Assembly: GCA_013349435.1 (NCBI GenBank)
Contig: DUZQ01000005.1
Location: 1-64,000 of the forward strand
DNA from: Planctomycetota bacterium
GTDB lineage: Bacteria > Planctomycetota > Phycisphaerae > Sedimentisphaerales > Anaerohalosphaeraceae
Direction of reading: 5' to 3'
Length of the DNA stretch: 64,000 bases
Shown: positions 51,991 through 59,252 of the stretch, piece by piece
How the letters are laid out: each line of letters starts with the position of its first letter
Numbering within the stretch: the stretch's first letter is position 1
Translations under genes and position numbers: made by a program
Notes under the pieces: generated by a model
Seen by the model: the letters and a program-made list of their open reading frames with translations, nothing else
Database searches by the model: none
What the model was told of the DNA's origin: nothing

Positions 51991-52008
51991 AACCAGTGTC
52001 AACTGGTT
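51991..52008 (+). promoter_or_regulatory. Inverted repeat at the ECF sigma gene start
   Basis: A perfect AACCAGT-gtca-ACTGGTT palindrome ends 4 nt before the ATG at 52013, where a Shine-Dalgarno sequence would normally lie. It could be an operator or an mRNA hairpin that limits initiation. Confidence 0.5.
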
Positions 52009-52012
52009 AAAT

Positions 52013-52564
52013 ATGGAATCGCAAAGGGACCTAAAAGAGATAATTGCCGCTTGTCAGGCCGGGAGCAACGATGCGTTTTCGCTGCTGGTTGATATTTACG
52101 CAAGTCGTTGTTACAGCTATTTTTATCGGCTGACGGGCAACTTCGCCCAAAGCAACGACCTGCTCAGTACGCTGTTTTTGAAACTTGTCGAAAAGATTGG
52201 CACCTTCAGACTCACCAGCGGCTCTTTTGAAAAATGGCTTTTTACTATCGCGTCCAATATTTTTCGCGACCATTTGAGGCGCCAATACCGGCAAAAAAAG
52301 CTGCTGGCGGACAAGGCTGAAGAGTTAGAGATTCAGACCGCAACAACTCCGAGCAAAGCCGACATTGAGACGATAGACGAGCTTCAGGTCCAAATGGCCA
52401 AGCTGGACGCAGAAACCGTTGAACTTTTAATGTTACGTTTTTATGGGGGATTAACCTTCCGGCAAATCGCCGAGATGCGGTCCGAGCCTGTCGGAACGGT
52501 CCTTTCAAAAGTCCATCGCGGACTGAAGAGATTAAGAGAACTGATGGAGCGTGGTAATGACTGA
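52013..52564 (+). CDS. ECF RNA polymerase sigma factor
   Basis: 183 residues. Region 2 (DAFSLLVDIYASRCYSYFYRLTGNFAQSNDLLSTLFLKLVEKI, with KWLFTIASNIFRDHLRR) and region 4 (LDAETVELLMLRFYGGLTFRQIAEMRSEPVGTVLSKVHRGLKRLREL). It heads an operon of four genes. The next gene overlaps it by 8-14 bp and encodes the probable anti-sigma factor. The start codon is shadowed by a perfect inverted repeat. Confidence 0.92.
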   Translation: MESQRDLKEIIAACQAGSNDAFSLLVDIYASRCYSYFYRLTGNFAQSNDLLSTLFLKLVEKIGTFRLTSGSFEKWLFTIASNIFRDHLRRQYRQKKLLADKAEELEIQTATTPSKADIETIDELQVQMAKLDAETVELLMLRFYGGLTFRQIAEMRSEPVGTVLSKVHRGLKRLRELMERGND

Positions 52565-53069
52565 GAACAGAGAAAATCTGGATGAACTATTGTCAAGGTT
52601 TTTTGACGAGGGTAAGACCCACGAAGCCGCCGAGGAAATCCGGGCTGGGGAAAAGCTTTTAGCTTCTTTTTCTGCGCCTGTCTGCGACCAGGCCGTGATT
52701 AACAACATAAAGGCCAAAATCAGGCTGCAACTAAAGGCCCGCAAAAGAAGGCAACTGGTCAGGTCGGTTTTCGACCGGGTAGCCGTTGCTGCGGTAATTA
52801 TCGTCCTGGCCATAGCAGGTGTCAGATTCTTCCCTGCATCTGAAAATCGACAAACGACGACAAGCAAATCCGGTGTTGACTTTAACTGGGATGACCAAAG
52901 CGTCGGCAACGGCTATGAGCAATTTGCAGCTTTGACAGACCAAATCGAAGAAATAGAATCAAGCATACTCGCCATCAGGCTGGGTGAGTATGAAGCCGGG
53001 AGCAGCATGATTCTGACGGACCTTGAGGCGGAAATGAGTGAAATTAATGGAGATTTCTGGAAAGGGTAA
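52557..53069 (+). CDS. Membrane-anchored anti-sigma-like protein
   Basis: 170 residues. The cytoplasmic part is (ENRENLDELLSRFFDEGKTHEAAEEIRAGEKLL...), with one membrane helix (VAVAAVIIVLAIAGVRFF, about residues 84-101) and a short extracytoplasmic acidic tail with DQIEEIESSILAIRLGEYE. There is no classical zinc-finger HxxxCxxC. It overlaps the sigma gene, so it is inferred to be its anti-sigma factor. It is followed 4 bp later by the repeat protein. Confidence 0.78.
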   Translation: MTENRENLDELLSRFFDEGKTHEAAEEIRAGEKLLASFSAPVCDQAVINNIKAKIRLQLKARKRRQLVRSVFDRVAVAAVIIVLAIAGVRFFPASENRQTTTSKSGVDFNWDDQSVGNGYEQFAALTDQIEEIESSILAIRLGEYEAGSSMILTDLEAEMSEINGDFWKG

Positions 53070-53073
53070 ACAA

Positions 53074-53721
53074 ATGACAACGCTGAAGAAAAATAATTAT
53101 CTAATCGCAATAGTGCTGAGCGCATTTATCGTACTGCTGTCGGGAATCGGTGTAAGCTACGGCGCCAAAAAGCCGGCGTCTAAGCCGGCGGACAAACAAA
53201 AATCCGGACAACTCGAGAAGCAGAACAGGCAAAAGGTCAATAGGTTTCTTAAAAGAGTGGAAAAAAACAATCCAAAACGAGCGGCTCGACTCAGGCGACT
53301 CCGCAAAAACAATCCGGCGAAGTTCAACGAGAAAGTTCGCAAAGCAGTGCGAGGCCGCGCGCGCAAATCCGAAGCACAGACTAAAAAAGCCTCGAAGCAA
53401 AATTGGCGCAGAGGCGGCCCGCGCAGAGGCGAATGGCCAGGCCGGATGGGTTGGCACAGAGGCGGCCCGGGCAGAGGCGAATGGCCAGGCCGGATGGGTT
53501 GGCGCAGAGGCGGCCCGGACAGAGGCGAATGGCCAGGCCGGATGGGTTGGCGCAGAGGCGGCCCGCGCAGAGGCGAATGGCCAGGCCGGATGGGTTGGCG
53601 CAGAGGCGGCCCGGGCAGAGGCGAGTGGCCAAGCCGGATGGGTTGGCGCAGAGGCAGGCAATTCGAAGGGGCCAAACACCTGCAACACGATGAATCAGAT
53701 ATATGGGGCGACGATGATTAG
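53074..53721 (+). CDS. Secreted basic protein with 16-residue RGG/W repeats
   Basis: 215 residues from ATG 53074 with GGAAAGGG upstream. A signal peptide (LIAIVLSAFIVLLSGIGVSYGA) is followed by a helical module FLKRVEKNNPKRAARLRRLR-KNNPAKFNEKVRKAV (about residues 55-92). Then come five 16-residue repeats RRGGPxRGEWPGRMGW (112-191), and an acidic end DIWGDDD. The Arg/Gly/Trp repeats suggest binding to a polyanion or polysaccharide outside the cell, which is speculative. The helical module recurs in the next gene. Confidence 0.75.
   Translation: MTTLKKNNYLIAIVLSAFIVLLSGIGVSYGAKKPASKPADKQKSGQLEKQNRQKVNRFLKRVEKNNPKRAARLRRLRKNNPAKFNEKVRKAVRGRARKSEAQTKKASKQNWRRGGPRRGEWPGRMGWHRGGPGRGEWPGRMGWRRGGPDRGEWPGRMGWRRGGPRRGEWPGRMGWRRGGPGRGEWPSRMGWRRGRQFEGAKHLQHDESDIWGDDD
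53407..53646 (+). repeat. Coding tandem repeat, five units of 48 bp
   Basis: Five in-frame 48-bp units, plus a 9-bp remnant, encode RRGGPxRGEWPGRMGW. The units differ mainly at residue 6 (Arg, Gly, Asp, Arg, Gly), with single changes to His and Ser elsewhere. Near-identity at DNA level implies recent expansion. It accounts for the long shadow ORFs on both strands here. Confidence 0.95.
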
Positions 53722-53783
53722 GACCGGCAGCAGGCAGGGAAGGTATTTTTGAGTTAACGAGGATTTGTGGAAAGGATAAAGAT

Positions 53784-54770
53784 ATGACAATCAGAAGAAT
53801 CCCCAGATGGCACGTGGCGGCGGCTTTCGCAGCGATACTGACGCTGATTAGCCTGACACCCGCAATTCAGGCCGAGGCCGATGAGGATATGTGGTCGGAT
53901 GAACCGACTGAAATGAGACAACGTCCCGGACTCAGCGACGAGAGAGCCGAGGAGTTTCTCGACCGTCTCGCAGAGCTGCATCCCGAACGCGCCGCGGAAT
54001 TGCGCAAGCTAAGAGAGGACAATCCAGATCAATTCGGCAAAGAAATCCGCCAGGCATTTGCCGAAAGACACCATGTGGGAGATCGCCGGGGCGGCGAGTT
54101 TCGCGGCCAAGGCAGAAGCGGTGAACGCCCAGGACGCAGGACAGGACGCCGAGACAGTGAGCATTCAGGACGCAGGACAGGGCCCGGCCTTATGCGAGAC
54201 AAGCCCGGAGCAGACGGGCAGCGCGAACGCGGAGCCGGACACAGCGGCAGAGGCGAGCGGTGGAGGCAGCACTTTGAAAGGAGACATGATGAGTACATCG
54301 AATGGCTCGATAAGAACTTCCCTGAAGAGGCCGGGAAACTGGCGCGGCTGCGTGAAAGGGAACCGGAGGACCTCGAGGAATACATTCGGCAGGTTATCGA
54401 CAGCAGGGACAAGTTCGGTGAAATAATGGAGGCCGAGGAAAGGAATCCGGAATTAGCAGAGGTACTGAAGGAAGACTTCGAAATAAAACGTGAGCGTGAA
54501 ATACTTCTGGAGAAAATCCGCAGTGCCAAAGGAAAACAAAGCGGCAAACTCAACAAGCAACTTGAGGAATTAGTCAACAGAAGATTCGACCTGATTGTGC
54601 GAAAAAAACAACTTCGGTATGAACACCTTCTCAGAAGGCTTGAAAGACTGCAAAAAGAGGTAAGGCGTCGCGAAGCGGACGTGGAAAAAATGAAGAACAA
54701 AAAGCCGCAGCTAATCAAGGAGCGGCTTGAAGAACTGACAGGCAGGTCAGAAAAGATAAACTGGGACTGA
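53784..54770 (+). CDS. Secreted coiled-coil protein sharing the helical module
   Basis: 328 residues. A signal peptide ends near TPAIQAEA. The module FLDRLAELHPERAAELRKLREDNPDQFGKEIRQAF (about residues 53-88) matches the preceding gene. A Gly/Arg-rich linker follows (about 95-155), and a second diverged copy YIEWLDKNFPEEAGKLARLR...LEEYIRQVI (about 171-206). The last 120 residues are predicted coiled coil (RRLERLQKEVRRREADVEKMKN). It is the last gene of the ECF operon. An envelope-stress or matrix role is inferred only from context. Confidence 0.75.
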   Translation: MTIRRIPRWHVAAAFAAILTLISLTPAIQAEADEDMWSDEPTEMRQRPGLSDERAEEFLDRLAELHPERAAELRKLREDNPDQFGKEIRQAFAERHHVGDRRGGEFRGQGRSGERPGRRTGRRDSEHSGRRTGPGLMRDKPGADGQRERGAGHSGRGERWRQHFERRHDEYIEWLDKNFPEEAGKLARLREREPEDLEEYIRQVIDSRDKFGEIMEAEERNPELAEVLKEDFEIKREREILLEKIRSAKGKQSGKLNKQLEELVNRRFDLIVRKKQLRYEHLLRRLERLQKEVRRREADVEKMKNKKPQLIKERLEELTGRSEKINWD

Positions 54771-54850
54771 ACTGGATAACAGGCCGCAGATAATATAAGA
54801 CAGAAAAGGTTCACCTGCGACCGGGTGATGTTTGTCCATTAAGGTCCGGT

Positions 54851-55690
54851 CTAAATTCCACGCTGCCGGCGTCTGGATGCTTCGCGTAACATTTTCTTTT
54901 CTTTCCGGGTCAGGCTTGTAATCCCGTGTGAGTGAACTTTATCGAGGATTCGGTCAATCTCCGCCTGAAACGCTCTCTGCCGGTTTATATCGCTTTCCCA
55001 CGTGAAGGTTCGTCGGGGCCTTTTTGCCGCGTATTTCTTCCAACGGGGCCACAGCACATAAACGGCACCTGCAGCCATACCGGCAAGATGCGCGGCCTCA
55101 CCGCCGGCGTTGGCACTTCCGGTAACACTCATAAAGTTCAGACATGCAAAAATAATCGCCAAAACATACAGCCGAATCGGAAATATCCCCCAAAAATAGA
55201 CCTGCATATTCGGATGCAGTATTGCACCGGCGGCCAAAAGGCCATAAATCGCGCCTGACGCCCCTATTAAAAAACCTACTTTCAAAATCCCCGCAAAGAC
55301 CAGCAGCGTATATAATACCCCGCCCATCGCTCCACATATCAGGTAGAACACAAGAAACTTTCTGCCGCCCCACTGCCCTTCAAGCATAGGGCCGAAGAAA
55401 TACAGAATAAGCATATTCCAGATGACATGCCAAAAACCGCCGTGCAGAAACTGGTATGTTATCAATCGCCAAATCTGCAACGACATACCAACAGTCTCCG
55501 GAAGCACAGAGAACCATAAAAGAAACAGATTCCCAATGGCCGGTATCATATAGGAAACCACAAACACCACTATGTTAATAATGAGCAGCCACTTTACGAC
55601 ATGCGTCATAGGTGGCAGCGTAATTTGGACCTGCCGGCCGTACATTCCGCCATCCGGTTCGCGGGCGTAATCTCTATCGTAAATTCCCAT
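54851..55690 (-). CDS. Rhomboid-family intramembrane serine protease
   Basis: 279 residues, six or more membrane helices. The catalytic Ser is in GASGAIYGLLAAGA, the catalytic His in GGEAAHLAGMAAGAVY, and TM2 carries HGGFWHVIWNMLILYFFGPMLE. The C-terminal cytoplasmic tail (WESDINRQRAFQAEIDRILDKVHSHGITSLTRKEKKMLREAS) is typical of bacterial rhomboids of this type. Substrates are unknown. It is convergent with the ECF operon, with a weak GACCGG/CCGGTC hairpin between. Confidence 0.92.
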   Translation of the reverse strand: MGIYDRDYAREPDGGMYGRQVQITLPPMTHVVKWLLIINIVVFVVSYMIPAIGNLFLLWFSVLPETVGMSLQIWRLITYQFLHGGFWHVIWNMLILYFFGPMLEGQWGGRKFLVFYLICGAMGGVLYTLLVFAGILKVGFLIGASGAIYGLLAAGAILHPNMQVYFWGIFPIRLYVLAIIFACLNFMSVTGSANAGGEAAHLAGMAAGAVYVLWPRWKKYAAKRPRRTFTWESDINRQRAFQAEIDRILDKVHSHGITSLTRKEKKMLREASRRRQRGI

Positions 55691-55766
55691 AATACCGCAA
55701 AATCACCTATCCTGAATCCATATTCTCCATTATACTATTTACTATGCTCTGAAAAAACCTTATAGA

Positions 55767-55973
55767 TGTCATTCTGATCCCTTCGCTTCGCTCGAGGACA
55801 GGCTCTGTGAAGAATCTCACTGTTTCGAATATGTCATTCCGGGCTTGACCCGGAATCCAGAACTCTAATATCTGGATTCCAGCTGGAGTTTATGCCGTAC
55901 TCTGATACGGTGCTGGAATGACAGACGCAAGCCAGAGATTCTTCACCCCGATAAATCGGGTTTCAGAATGACA
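55767..55973. repeat. Nested pair of GTCATTC-type palindromic elements
   Basis: The outer arms TGTCATTCTGA (55767-55777) and TCAGAATGACA (55963-55973) enclose a second complete element with TGTCATTCC (55832-55840) and GGAATGACA (55915-55923). The inner copy has CCGGGCTTGACCCGG and CTGGATTCCAGC hairpins. The outer copy matches the element at 44,925. The nesting suggests insertion of one element into another. Confidence 0.75.
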
Positions 55974-56040
55974 CAGAGCTTTACTAAAACCCTATTATAG
56001 TATCGGCAGAATATGTCATTGTTCAAGGGAAAATCCAATA

Positions 56041-57231
56041 ATGGATAAATTCGCTTTTCTGCAGGAACAGTTAAGAGAACTTGAAAGCTGCGGTTTGCTC
56101 CGGCGGCTCCTTTGTGTGGAGTCTGCGCAGGGGCCTGTGGTACGGTTTGAAGGTGATCCGGGCGAGAAAGTACTTTTTTGCAGCAATAATTATCTCAACC
56201 TGGCTGAAGACAAGCGGGTCGCTGCCGCTGTTACAGCAGCGGTGAAGCGATACGGCTACGGAGGAGCCGCCTCACGGCTAATCAGCGGCACTATGAAGCC
56301 GCATCTTGATGTTGAGTCGACTTTTTCTGAGTTTTTCGGCACCGAATCTGCGCTTTTATTCCCTTCCGGCTGGACTGCAAACGAGGCGGTCCTGAAGACC
56401 ATACCACAAAAAGGGGACATTGTCCTGCTGGATAGGTTCGACCATGCCTCGATTATAGATGCAGCAAGGGCCGGCGGTGCCGAATTTCGCACCTATCGCC
56501 CCGATAACTTAGACAGACTGGAGAAATTTCTTGCTATTAAAAAGTACAAGCGCAGATTTATTGTTACAGAAAGTGTCTTTTCGATGGACGGCAACGCAGC
56601 AGACCTTGCCAGGCTCGCTGGCCTTAAGAGAGCATATAATGCCGTCTTAATTGTCGATGAAGCACATGCTCTGGGCTGTCTGGGGGAAACCGGAGCGGGT
56701 CTTGCCCAGGAGGTCGGACTGCTCGGCGAGATTGACATTATTGTCGCGCCTCTGGGTAAGGCAGTCGCTGCAACCGGTGCAATTGTTGCCGGCCCGAGAA
56801 CGGTCATCGACTATCTTATTAATAAAGCCAGGGCCTTTATCTATACCACCGCGCCGGCTCCGGTAACCTGTGCAGCGATATCAGCCGCCCTGAAGATAAT
56901 TAAAACCGAGCCGCAAAGGCGGGAAAGATTGAAGGCTAACGCCGAATACATCCGCACCGGATTGGGTAAGCTCGGCGCTGATACCGGCAAAAGTACAACT
57001 CATATCATCCCGGTCATCATAGGCCCCAGTAAAGATACACTACGTATTTCGAAGGATTTGTACGACAGAGGTTTTTTCATCGCGGCAATCAGGCCGCCAA
57101 CGGTGCCTGAAGGCTCGGCAAGACTCAGAATCTCGGTTCAATCGGACCACACAAAAGAACAACTCGACGGTCTTGTCGAAGCGATTGAAGAGATAACAAA
57201 GGGAACGTCGGCTATTTTGCGTTGTCGATGA
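56041..57231 (+). CDS. bioF: 8-amino-7-oxononanoate synthase-like (alpha-oxoamine synthase)
   Basis: 396 residues, PLP fold type I. Features include YLNLAEDKRVAAAVTAAVKRYGYGGAASRLISGTMKPH, DRFDHASIIDAARAGGA, VFSMDGNAADLARL, VDEAHALGCLGETGAG and APLGKAVAATGAIVAG with the PLP lysine. BioF condenses pimeloyl-thioester with alanine for biotin. No other bio gene is present in the window, so a related alpha-oxoamine synthase is possible. Its last 20 bp overlap the convergent dacB. Confidence 0.85.
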   Translation: MDKFAFLQEQLRELESCGLLRRLLCVESAQGPVVRFEGDPGEKVLFCSNNYLNLAEDKRVAAAVTAAVKRYGYGGAASRLISGTMKPHLDVESTFSEFFGTESALLFPSGWTANEAVLKTIPQKGDIVLLDRFDHASIIDAARAGGAEFRTYRPDNLDRLEKFLAIKKYKRRFIVTESVFSMDGNAADLARLAGLKRAYNAVLIVDEAHALGCLGETGAGLAQEVGLLGEIDIIVAPLGKAVAATGAIVAGPRTVIDYLINKARAFIYTTAPAPVTCAAISAALKIIKTEPQRRERLKANAEYIRTGLGKLGADTGKSTTHIIPVIIGPSKDTLRISKDLYDRGFFIAAIRPPTVPEGSARLRISVQSDHTKEQLDGLVEAIEEITKGTSAILRCR

Positions 57232-58621
57232 TTGCCTTTGCGATGTCGTTTATTGCGGTGCGGGTCCGGCCATTTGCACCGGTGGTAAGGATGCTGAATA
57301 TGTAATCGCCGTCGGCGGTGGTGGATACGCCGGAAAAGGACTTGGCAAGTTTTACATAGCCTGTCTTGCCTAATATCCTGCCTTTGTATTTTGCCTCTTC
57401 GAAATATTTTGCAATCGTCCCGTCACTTCCCCCCACCGCTAATGATTCGATATACAACCCGCGATTTTGGCTCTTATAAATATCCAAGAAGACCTTTGTT
57501 ACGGCGTTTGGGCTGAGCTTATTTTCTTTGCTGAGTCCGCTGCCGTCGTCCAGATTAAACTCGCCCGGGTCGATGCCCAGCTTGATGAGATACTGTTTTA
57601 TTAAATTCAGGCCGTGGGGCCAGGAGCCGTTAAGTCTGCCGCTGTTTTCGGCGGATATCGTCTTAACGAGTGCTTCTGCGGCCAGGCCGAGACTGTCTTT
57701 GTTGCAGCGGGAAAGGACGTCGGCGATCGGTGAAGAGTAAGTTTTGAGTATATTGATTCTGCTGTCGTTCCTGACGAGTCTGCCCTCGAGCTTGCCAGTA
57801 ACTTCGATGCCTGCTGCTGCGAGTTTTTCAGCTAAGACAAATCCGAAGAACTCGGCGGGGCTTTCAATAGCCACATCAAAGCCGGCCTGCTTTGTGCACT
57901 TACCCTTAATGGTAAGCTTGTTCGGGGTTGTGTTGCGATAGGCCCCTACCGCGCTATTGCCCCGTGATGTCGGGACGACCTTGTTTACAAGCCGGACGTA
58001 GCCGGTTTGAGGTTGAATGGTTATGCCGACTTTTCCGCCGGTATTTTTTGTGGTTATCCTGACGCAGTTGCAGTTGTAGTTCAGTCCGCTGACTTCGCAG
58101 GCGTAGGGTCGATTGAGTTGGTCGCGGGGCCAATTGGGATGTACACGGTTGTCATCGAAGAATGTGCTGTCAATGATAATCCCGTTGAGGGAGGTGATGC
58201 GGGCTGCTTTTAGTGTGGCGATTATGTCGTTAATTATCCAGTCAGCCGCCCTGTTGTGCTTTTTGTCGGTATTATCGTCTCCGAGCAGTGGGTCGCCGCC
58301 GCCGATAACGGCCAGGGTTTGTTCGAGAAGGCCGACTCTTGTGGTGAACTCGTAATCGGGTCCGAGGTATTCGAGTGCGGCAGCGGAGGTTATTATCTTC
58401 ATATTCGAGGCCGGTATCATAGGTTTGTCGGCGTTGCGTGCGTAGAGAGTTTTGCCGGTTTTGGCGTTTATCACCTTAACGGCGAAGCAGACTTTCTTTT
58501 GGCTCTTTCGGTTGATGATAGAATTGATCCGGCTGGTGAGAGAAGCGCGTGCGAAGGTAGGTGCGTACAAGCTGAAAATCAGCAGAACGAGTAACTTTTT
58601 GCCAATACTTTTTCCAAACAT
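57212..58621 (-). CDS. dacB: D-alanyl-D-alanine carboxypeptidase/endopeptidase (PBP4 type)
   Basis: 469 residues. A signal peptide is followed by a class C penicillin-binding domain: SxxK as SNMK (72-75, PASNMKIITSAAAL) and KTG in RILGKTGYVKLAKSFSG. The SxN motif position reads SLG in CNKDSLGLAAEAL, an unusual loss of Asn. The insertion domains typical of PBP4 lie between SxxK and SxN. It trims peptidoglycan peptides in the periplasm. It overlaps bioF by 20 bp tail to tail. Confidence 0.92.
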   Translation of the reverse strand: MFGKSIGKKLLVLLIFSLYAPTFARASLTSRINSIINRKSQKKVCFAVKVINAKTGKTLYARNADKPMIPASNMKIITSAAALEYLGPDYEFTTRVGLLEQTLAVIGGGDPLLGDDNTDKKHNRAADWIINDIIATLKAARITSLNGIIIDSTFFDDNRVHPNWPRDQLNRPYACEVSGLNYNCNCVRITTKNTGGKVGITIQPQTGYVRLVNKVVPTSRGNSAVGAYRNTTPNKLTIKGKCTKQAGFDVAIESPAEFFGFVLAEKLAAAGIEVTGKLEGRLVRNDSRINILKTYSSPIADVLSRCNKDSLGLAAEALVKTISAENSGRLNGSWPHGLNLIKQYLIKLGIDPGEFNLDDGSGLSKENKLSPNAVTKVFLDIYKSQNRGLYIESLAVGGSDGTIAKYFEEAKYKGRILGKTGYVKLAKSFSGVSTTADGDYIFSILTTGANGRTRTAINDIAKAIIDNAK

Positions 58622-58706
58622 ATATGAATAAATTCAAAATCAGGTACAAGTGTCGCCCTTCTTCGCCGCTGGAGTTTTTCGCAGGAGGGGCGCACGTAGA
58701 TTTCAG

Positions 58707-59027
58707 TTAGTTTTTTCTGAAGACTGCGACGACATTTTCGACTTCTACGACAAAAAGGCGATTATCACCCTCAAAATCTACCGGAATTGCCCCTTTGGGA
58801 TTAAACAAGACCTTGTCATACTGTTTCAAAGGCAGTTCGGCGGAGATTTCGACCTCGGCTGATACGGATACAATCCGCCCTGTGATGGTTGGAATCTCGA
58901 TATTATCGGGCAGTTGAATCCCACCTTTGGTTTGCTTTTTGTCCTGGTCTTTGCGAATCAGGACCCTTTTACCGATAGGCTCAACGGTTTCAAAAATCCC
59001 GGCCTTTGTGTCCTGCTTTTTTGGCAT
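58707..59027 (-). CDS. groS: Co-chaperonin GroES
   Basis: 106 residues. GKRVLIRKDQDKKQTKGGIQLPD includes the mobile loop that contacts GroEL. The C-terminal part VLFNPKGAIPVDFEGDNRLFVVEVENVVAVF completes the beta-barrel. A short N-terminal extension precedes the usual start. groEL is not adjacent, so this copy stands alone, as happens in planctomycetes with several groES genes. Confidence 0.92.
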   Translation of the reverse strand: MPKKQDTKAGIFETVEPIGKRVLIRKDQDKKQTKGGIQLPDNIEIPTITGRIVSVSAEVEISAELPLKQYDKVLFNPKGAIPVDFEGDNRLFVVEVENVVAVFRKN

Positions 59028-59252
59028 TTGAAAATTATTCTCACAAAATATTTTTTTGCTTTAAAGCCGGTTTTAGCTTCGGTCGATATTCAATCGTAGC
59101 TAAAGGAATTTTATTTTTCCTCCTCCATAGCAGTAGCGTGCTTGCCTTCGGCGGTGCGTTACTGCCTTTTTATTCGCAACTTCATTTTTTTATCGGACGC
59201 AAATATACATTTTATGCGTCGCCTTTGTTAAAGTCAAGTCTTTTTGCAATAC

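Noticed and set aside
53407-53646. Possible CRISPR array (regular 48-bp period)
   Set aside because: There are no unique spacers, the units are contiguous and in frame with a protein, and no cas genes are nearby.
53101-53693. Several long ORFs on both strands over the 48-bp repeat
   Set aside because: They are open only because the repeat length is a multiple of three and GC-rich. The plus-strand frame from 53074 has the signal peptide, ribosome binding site and operon context.
54029-54814. 261-residue minus-strand ORF opposite the coiled-coil protein
   Set aside because: It is a Ser/Arg/Leu-rich shadow. The plus-strand gene has a signal peptide, a shared module and operon context.
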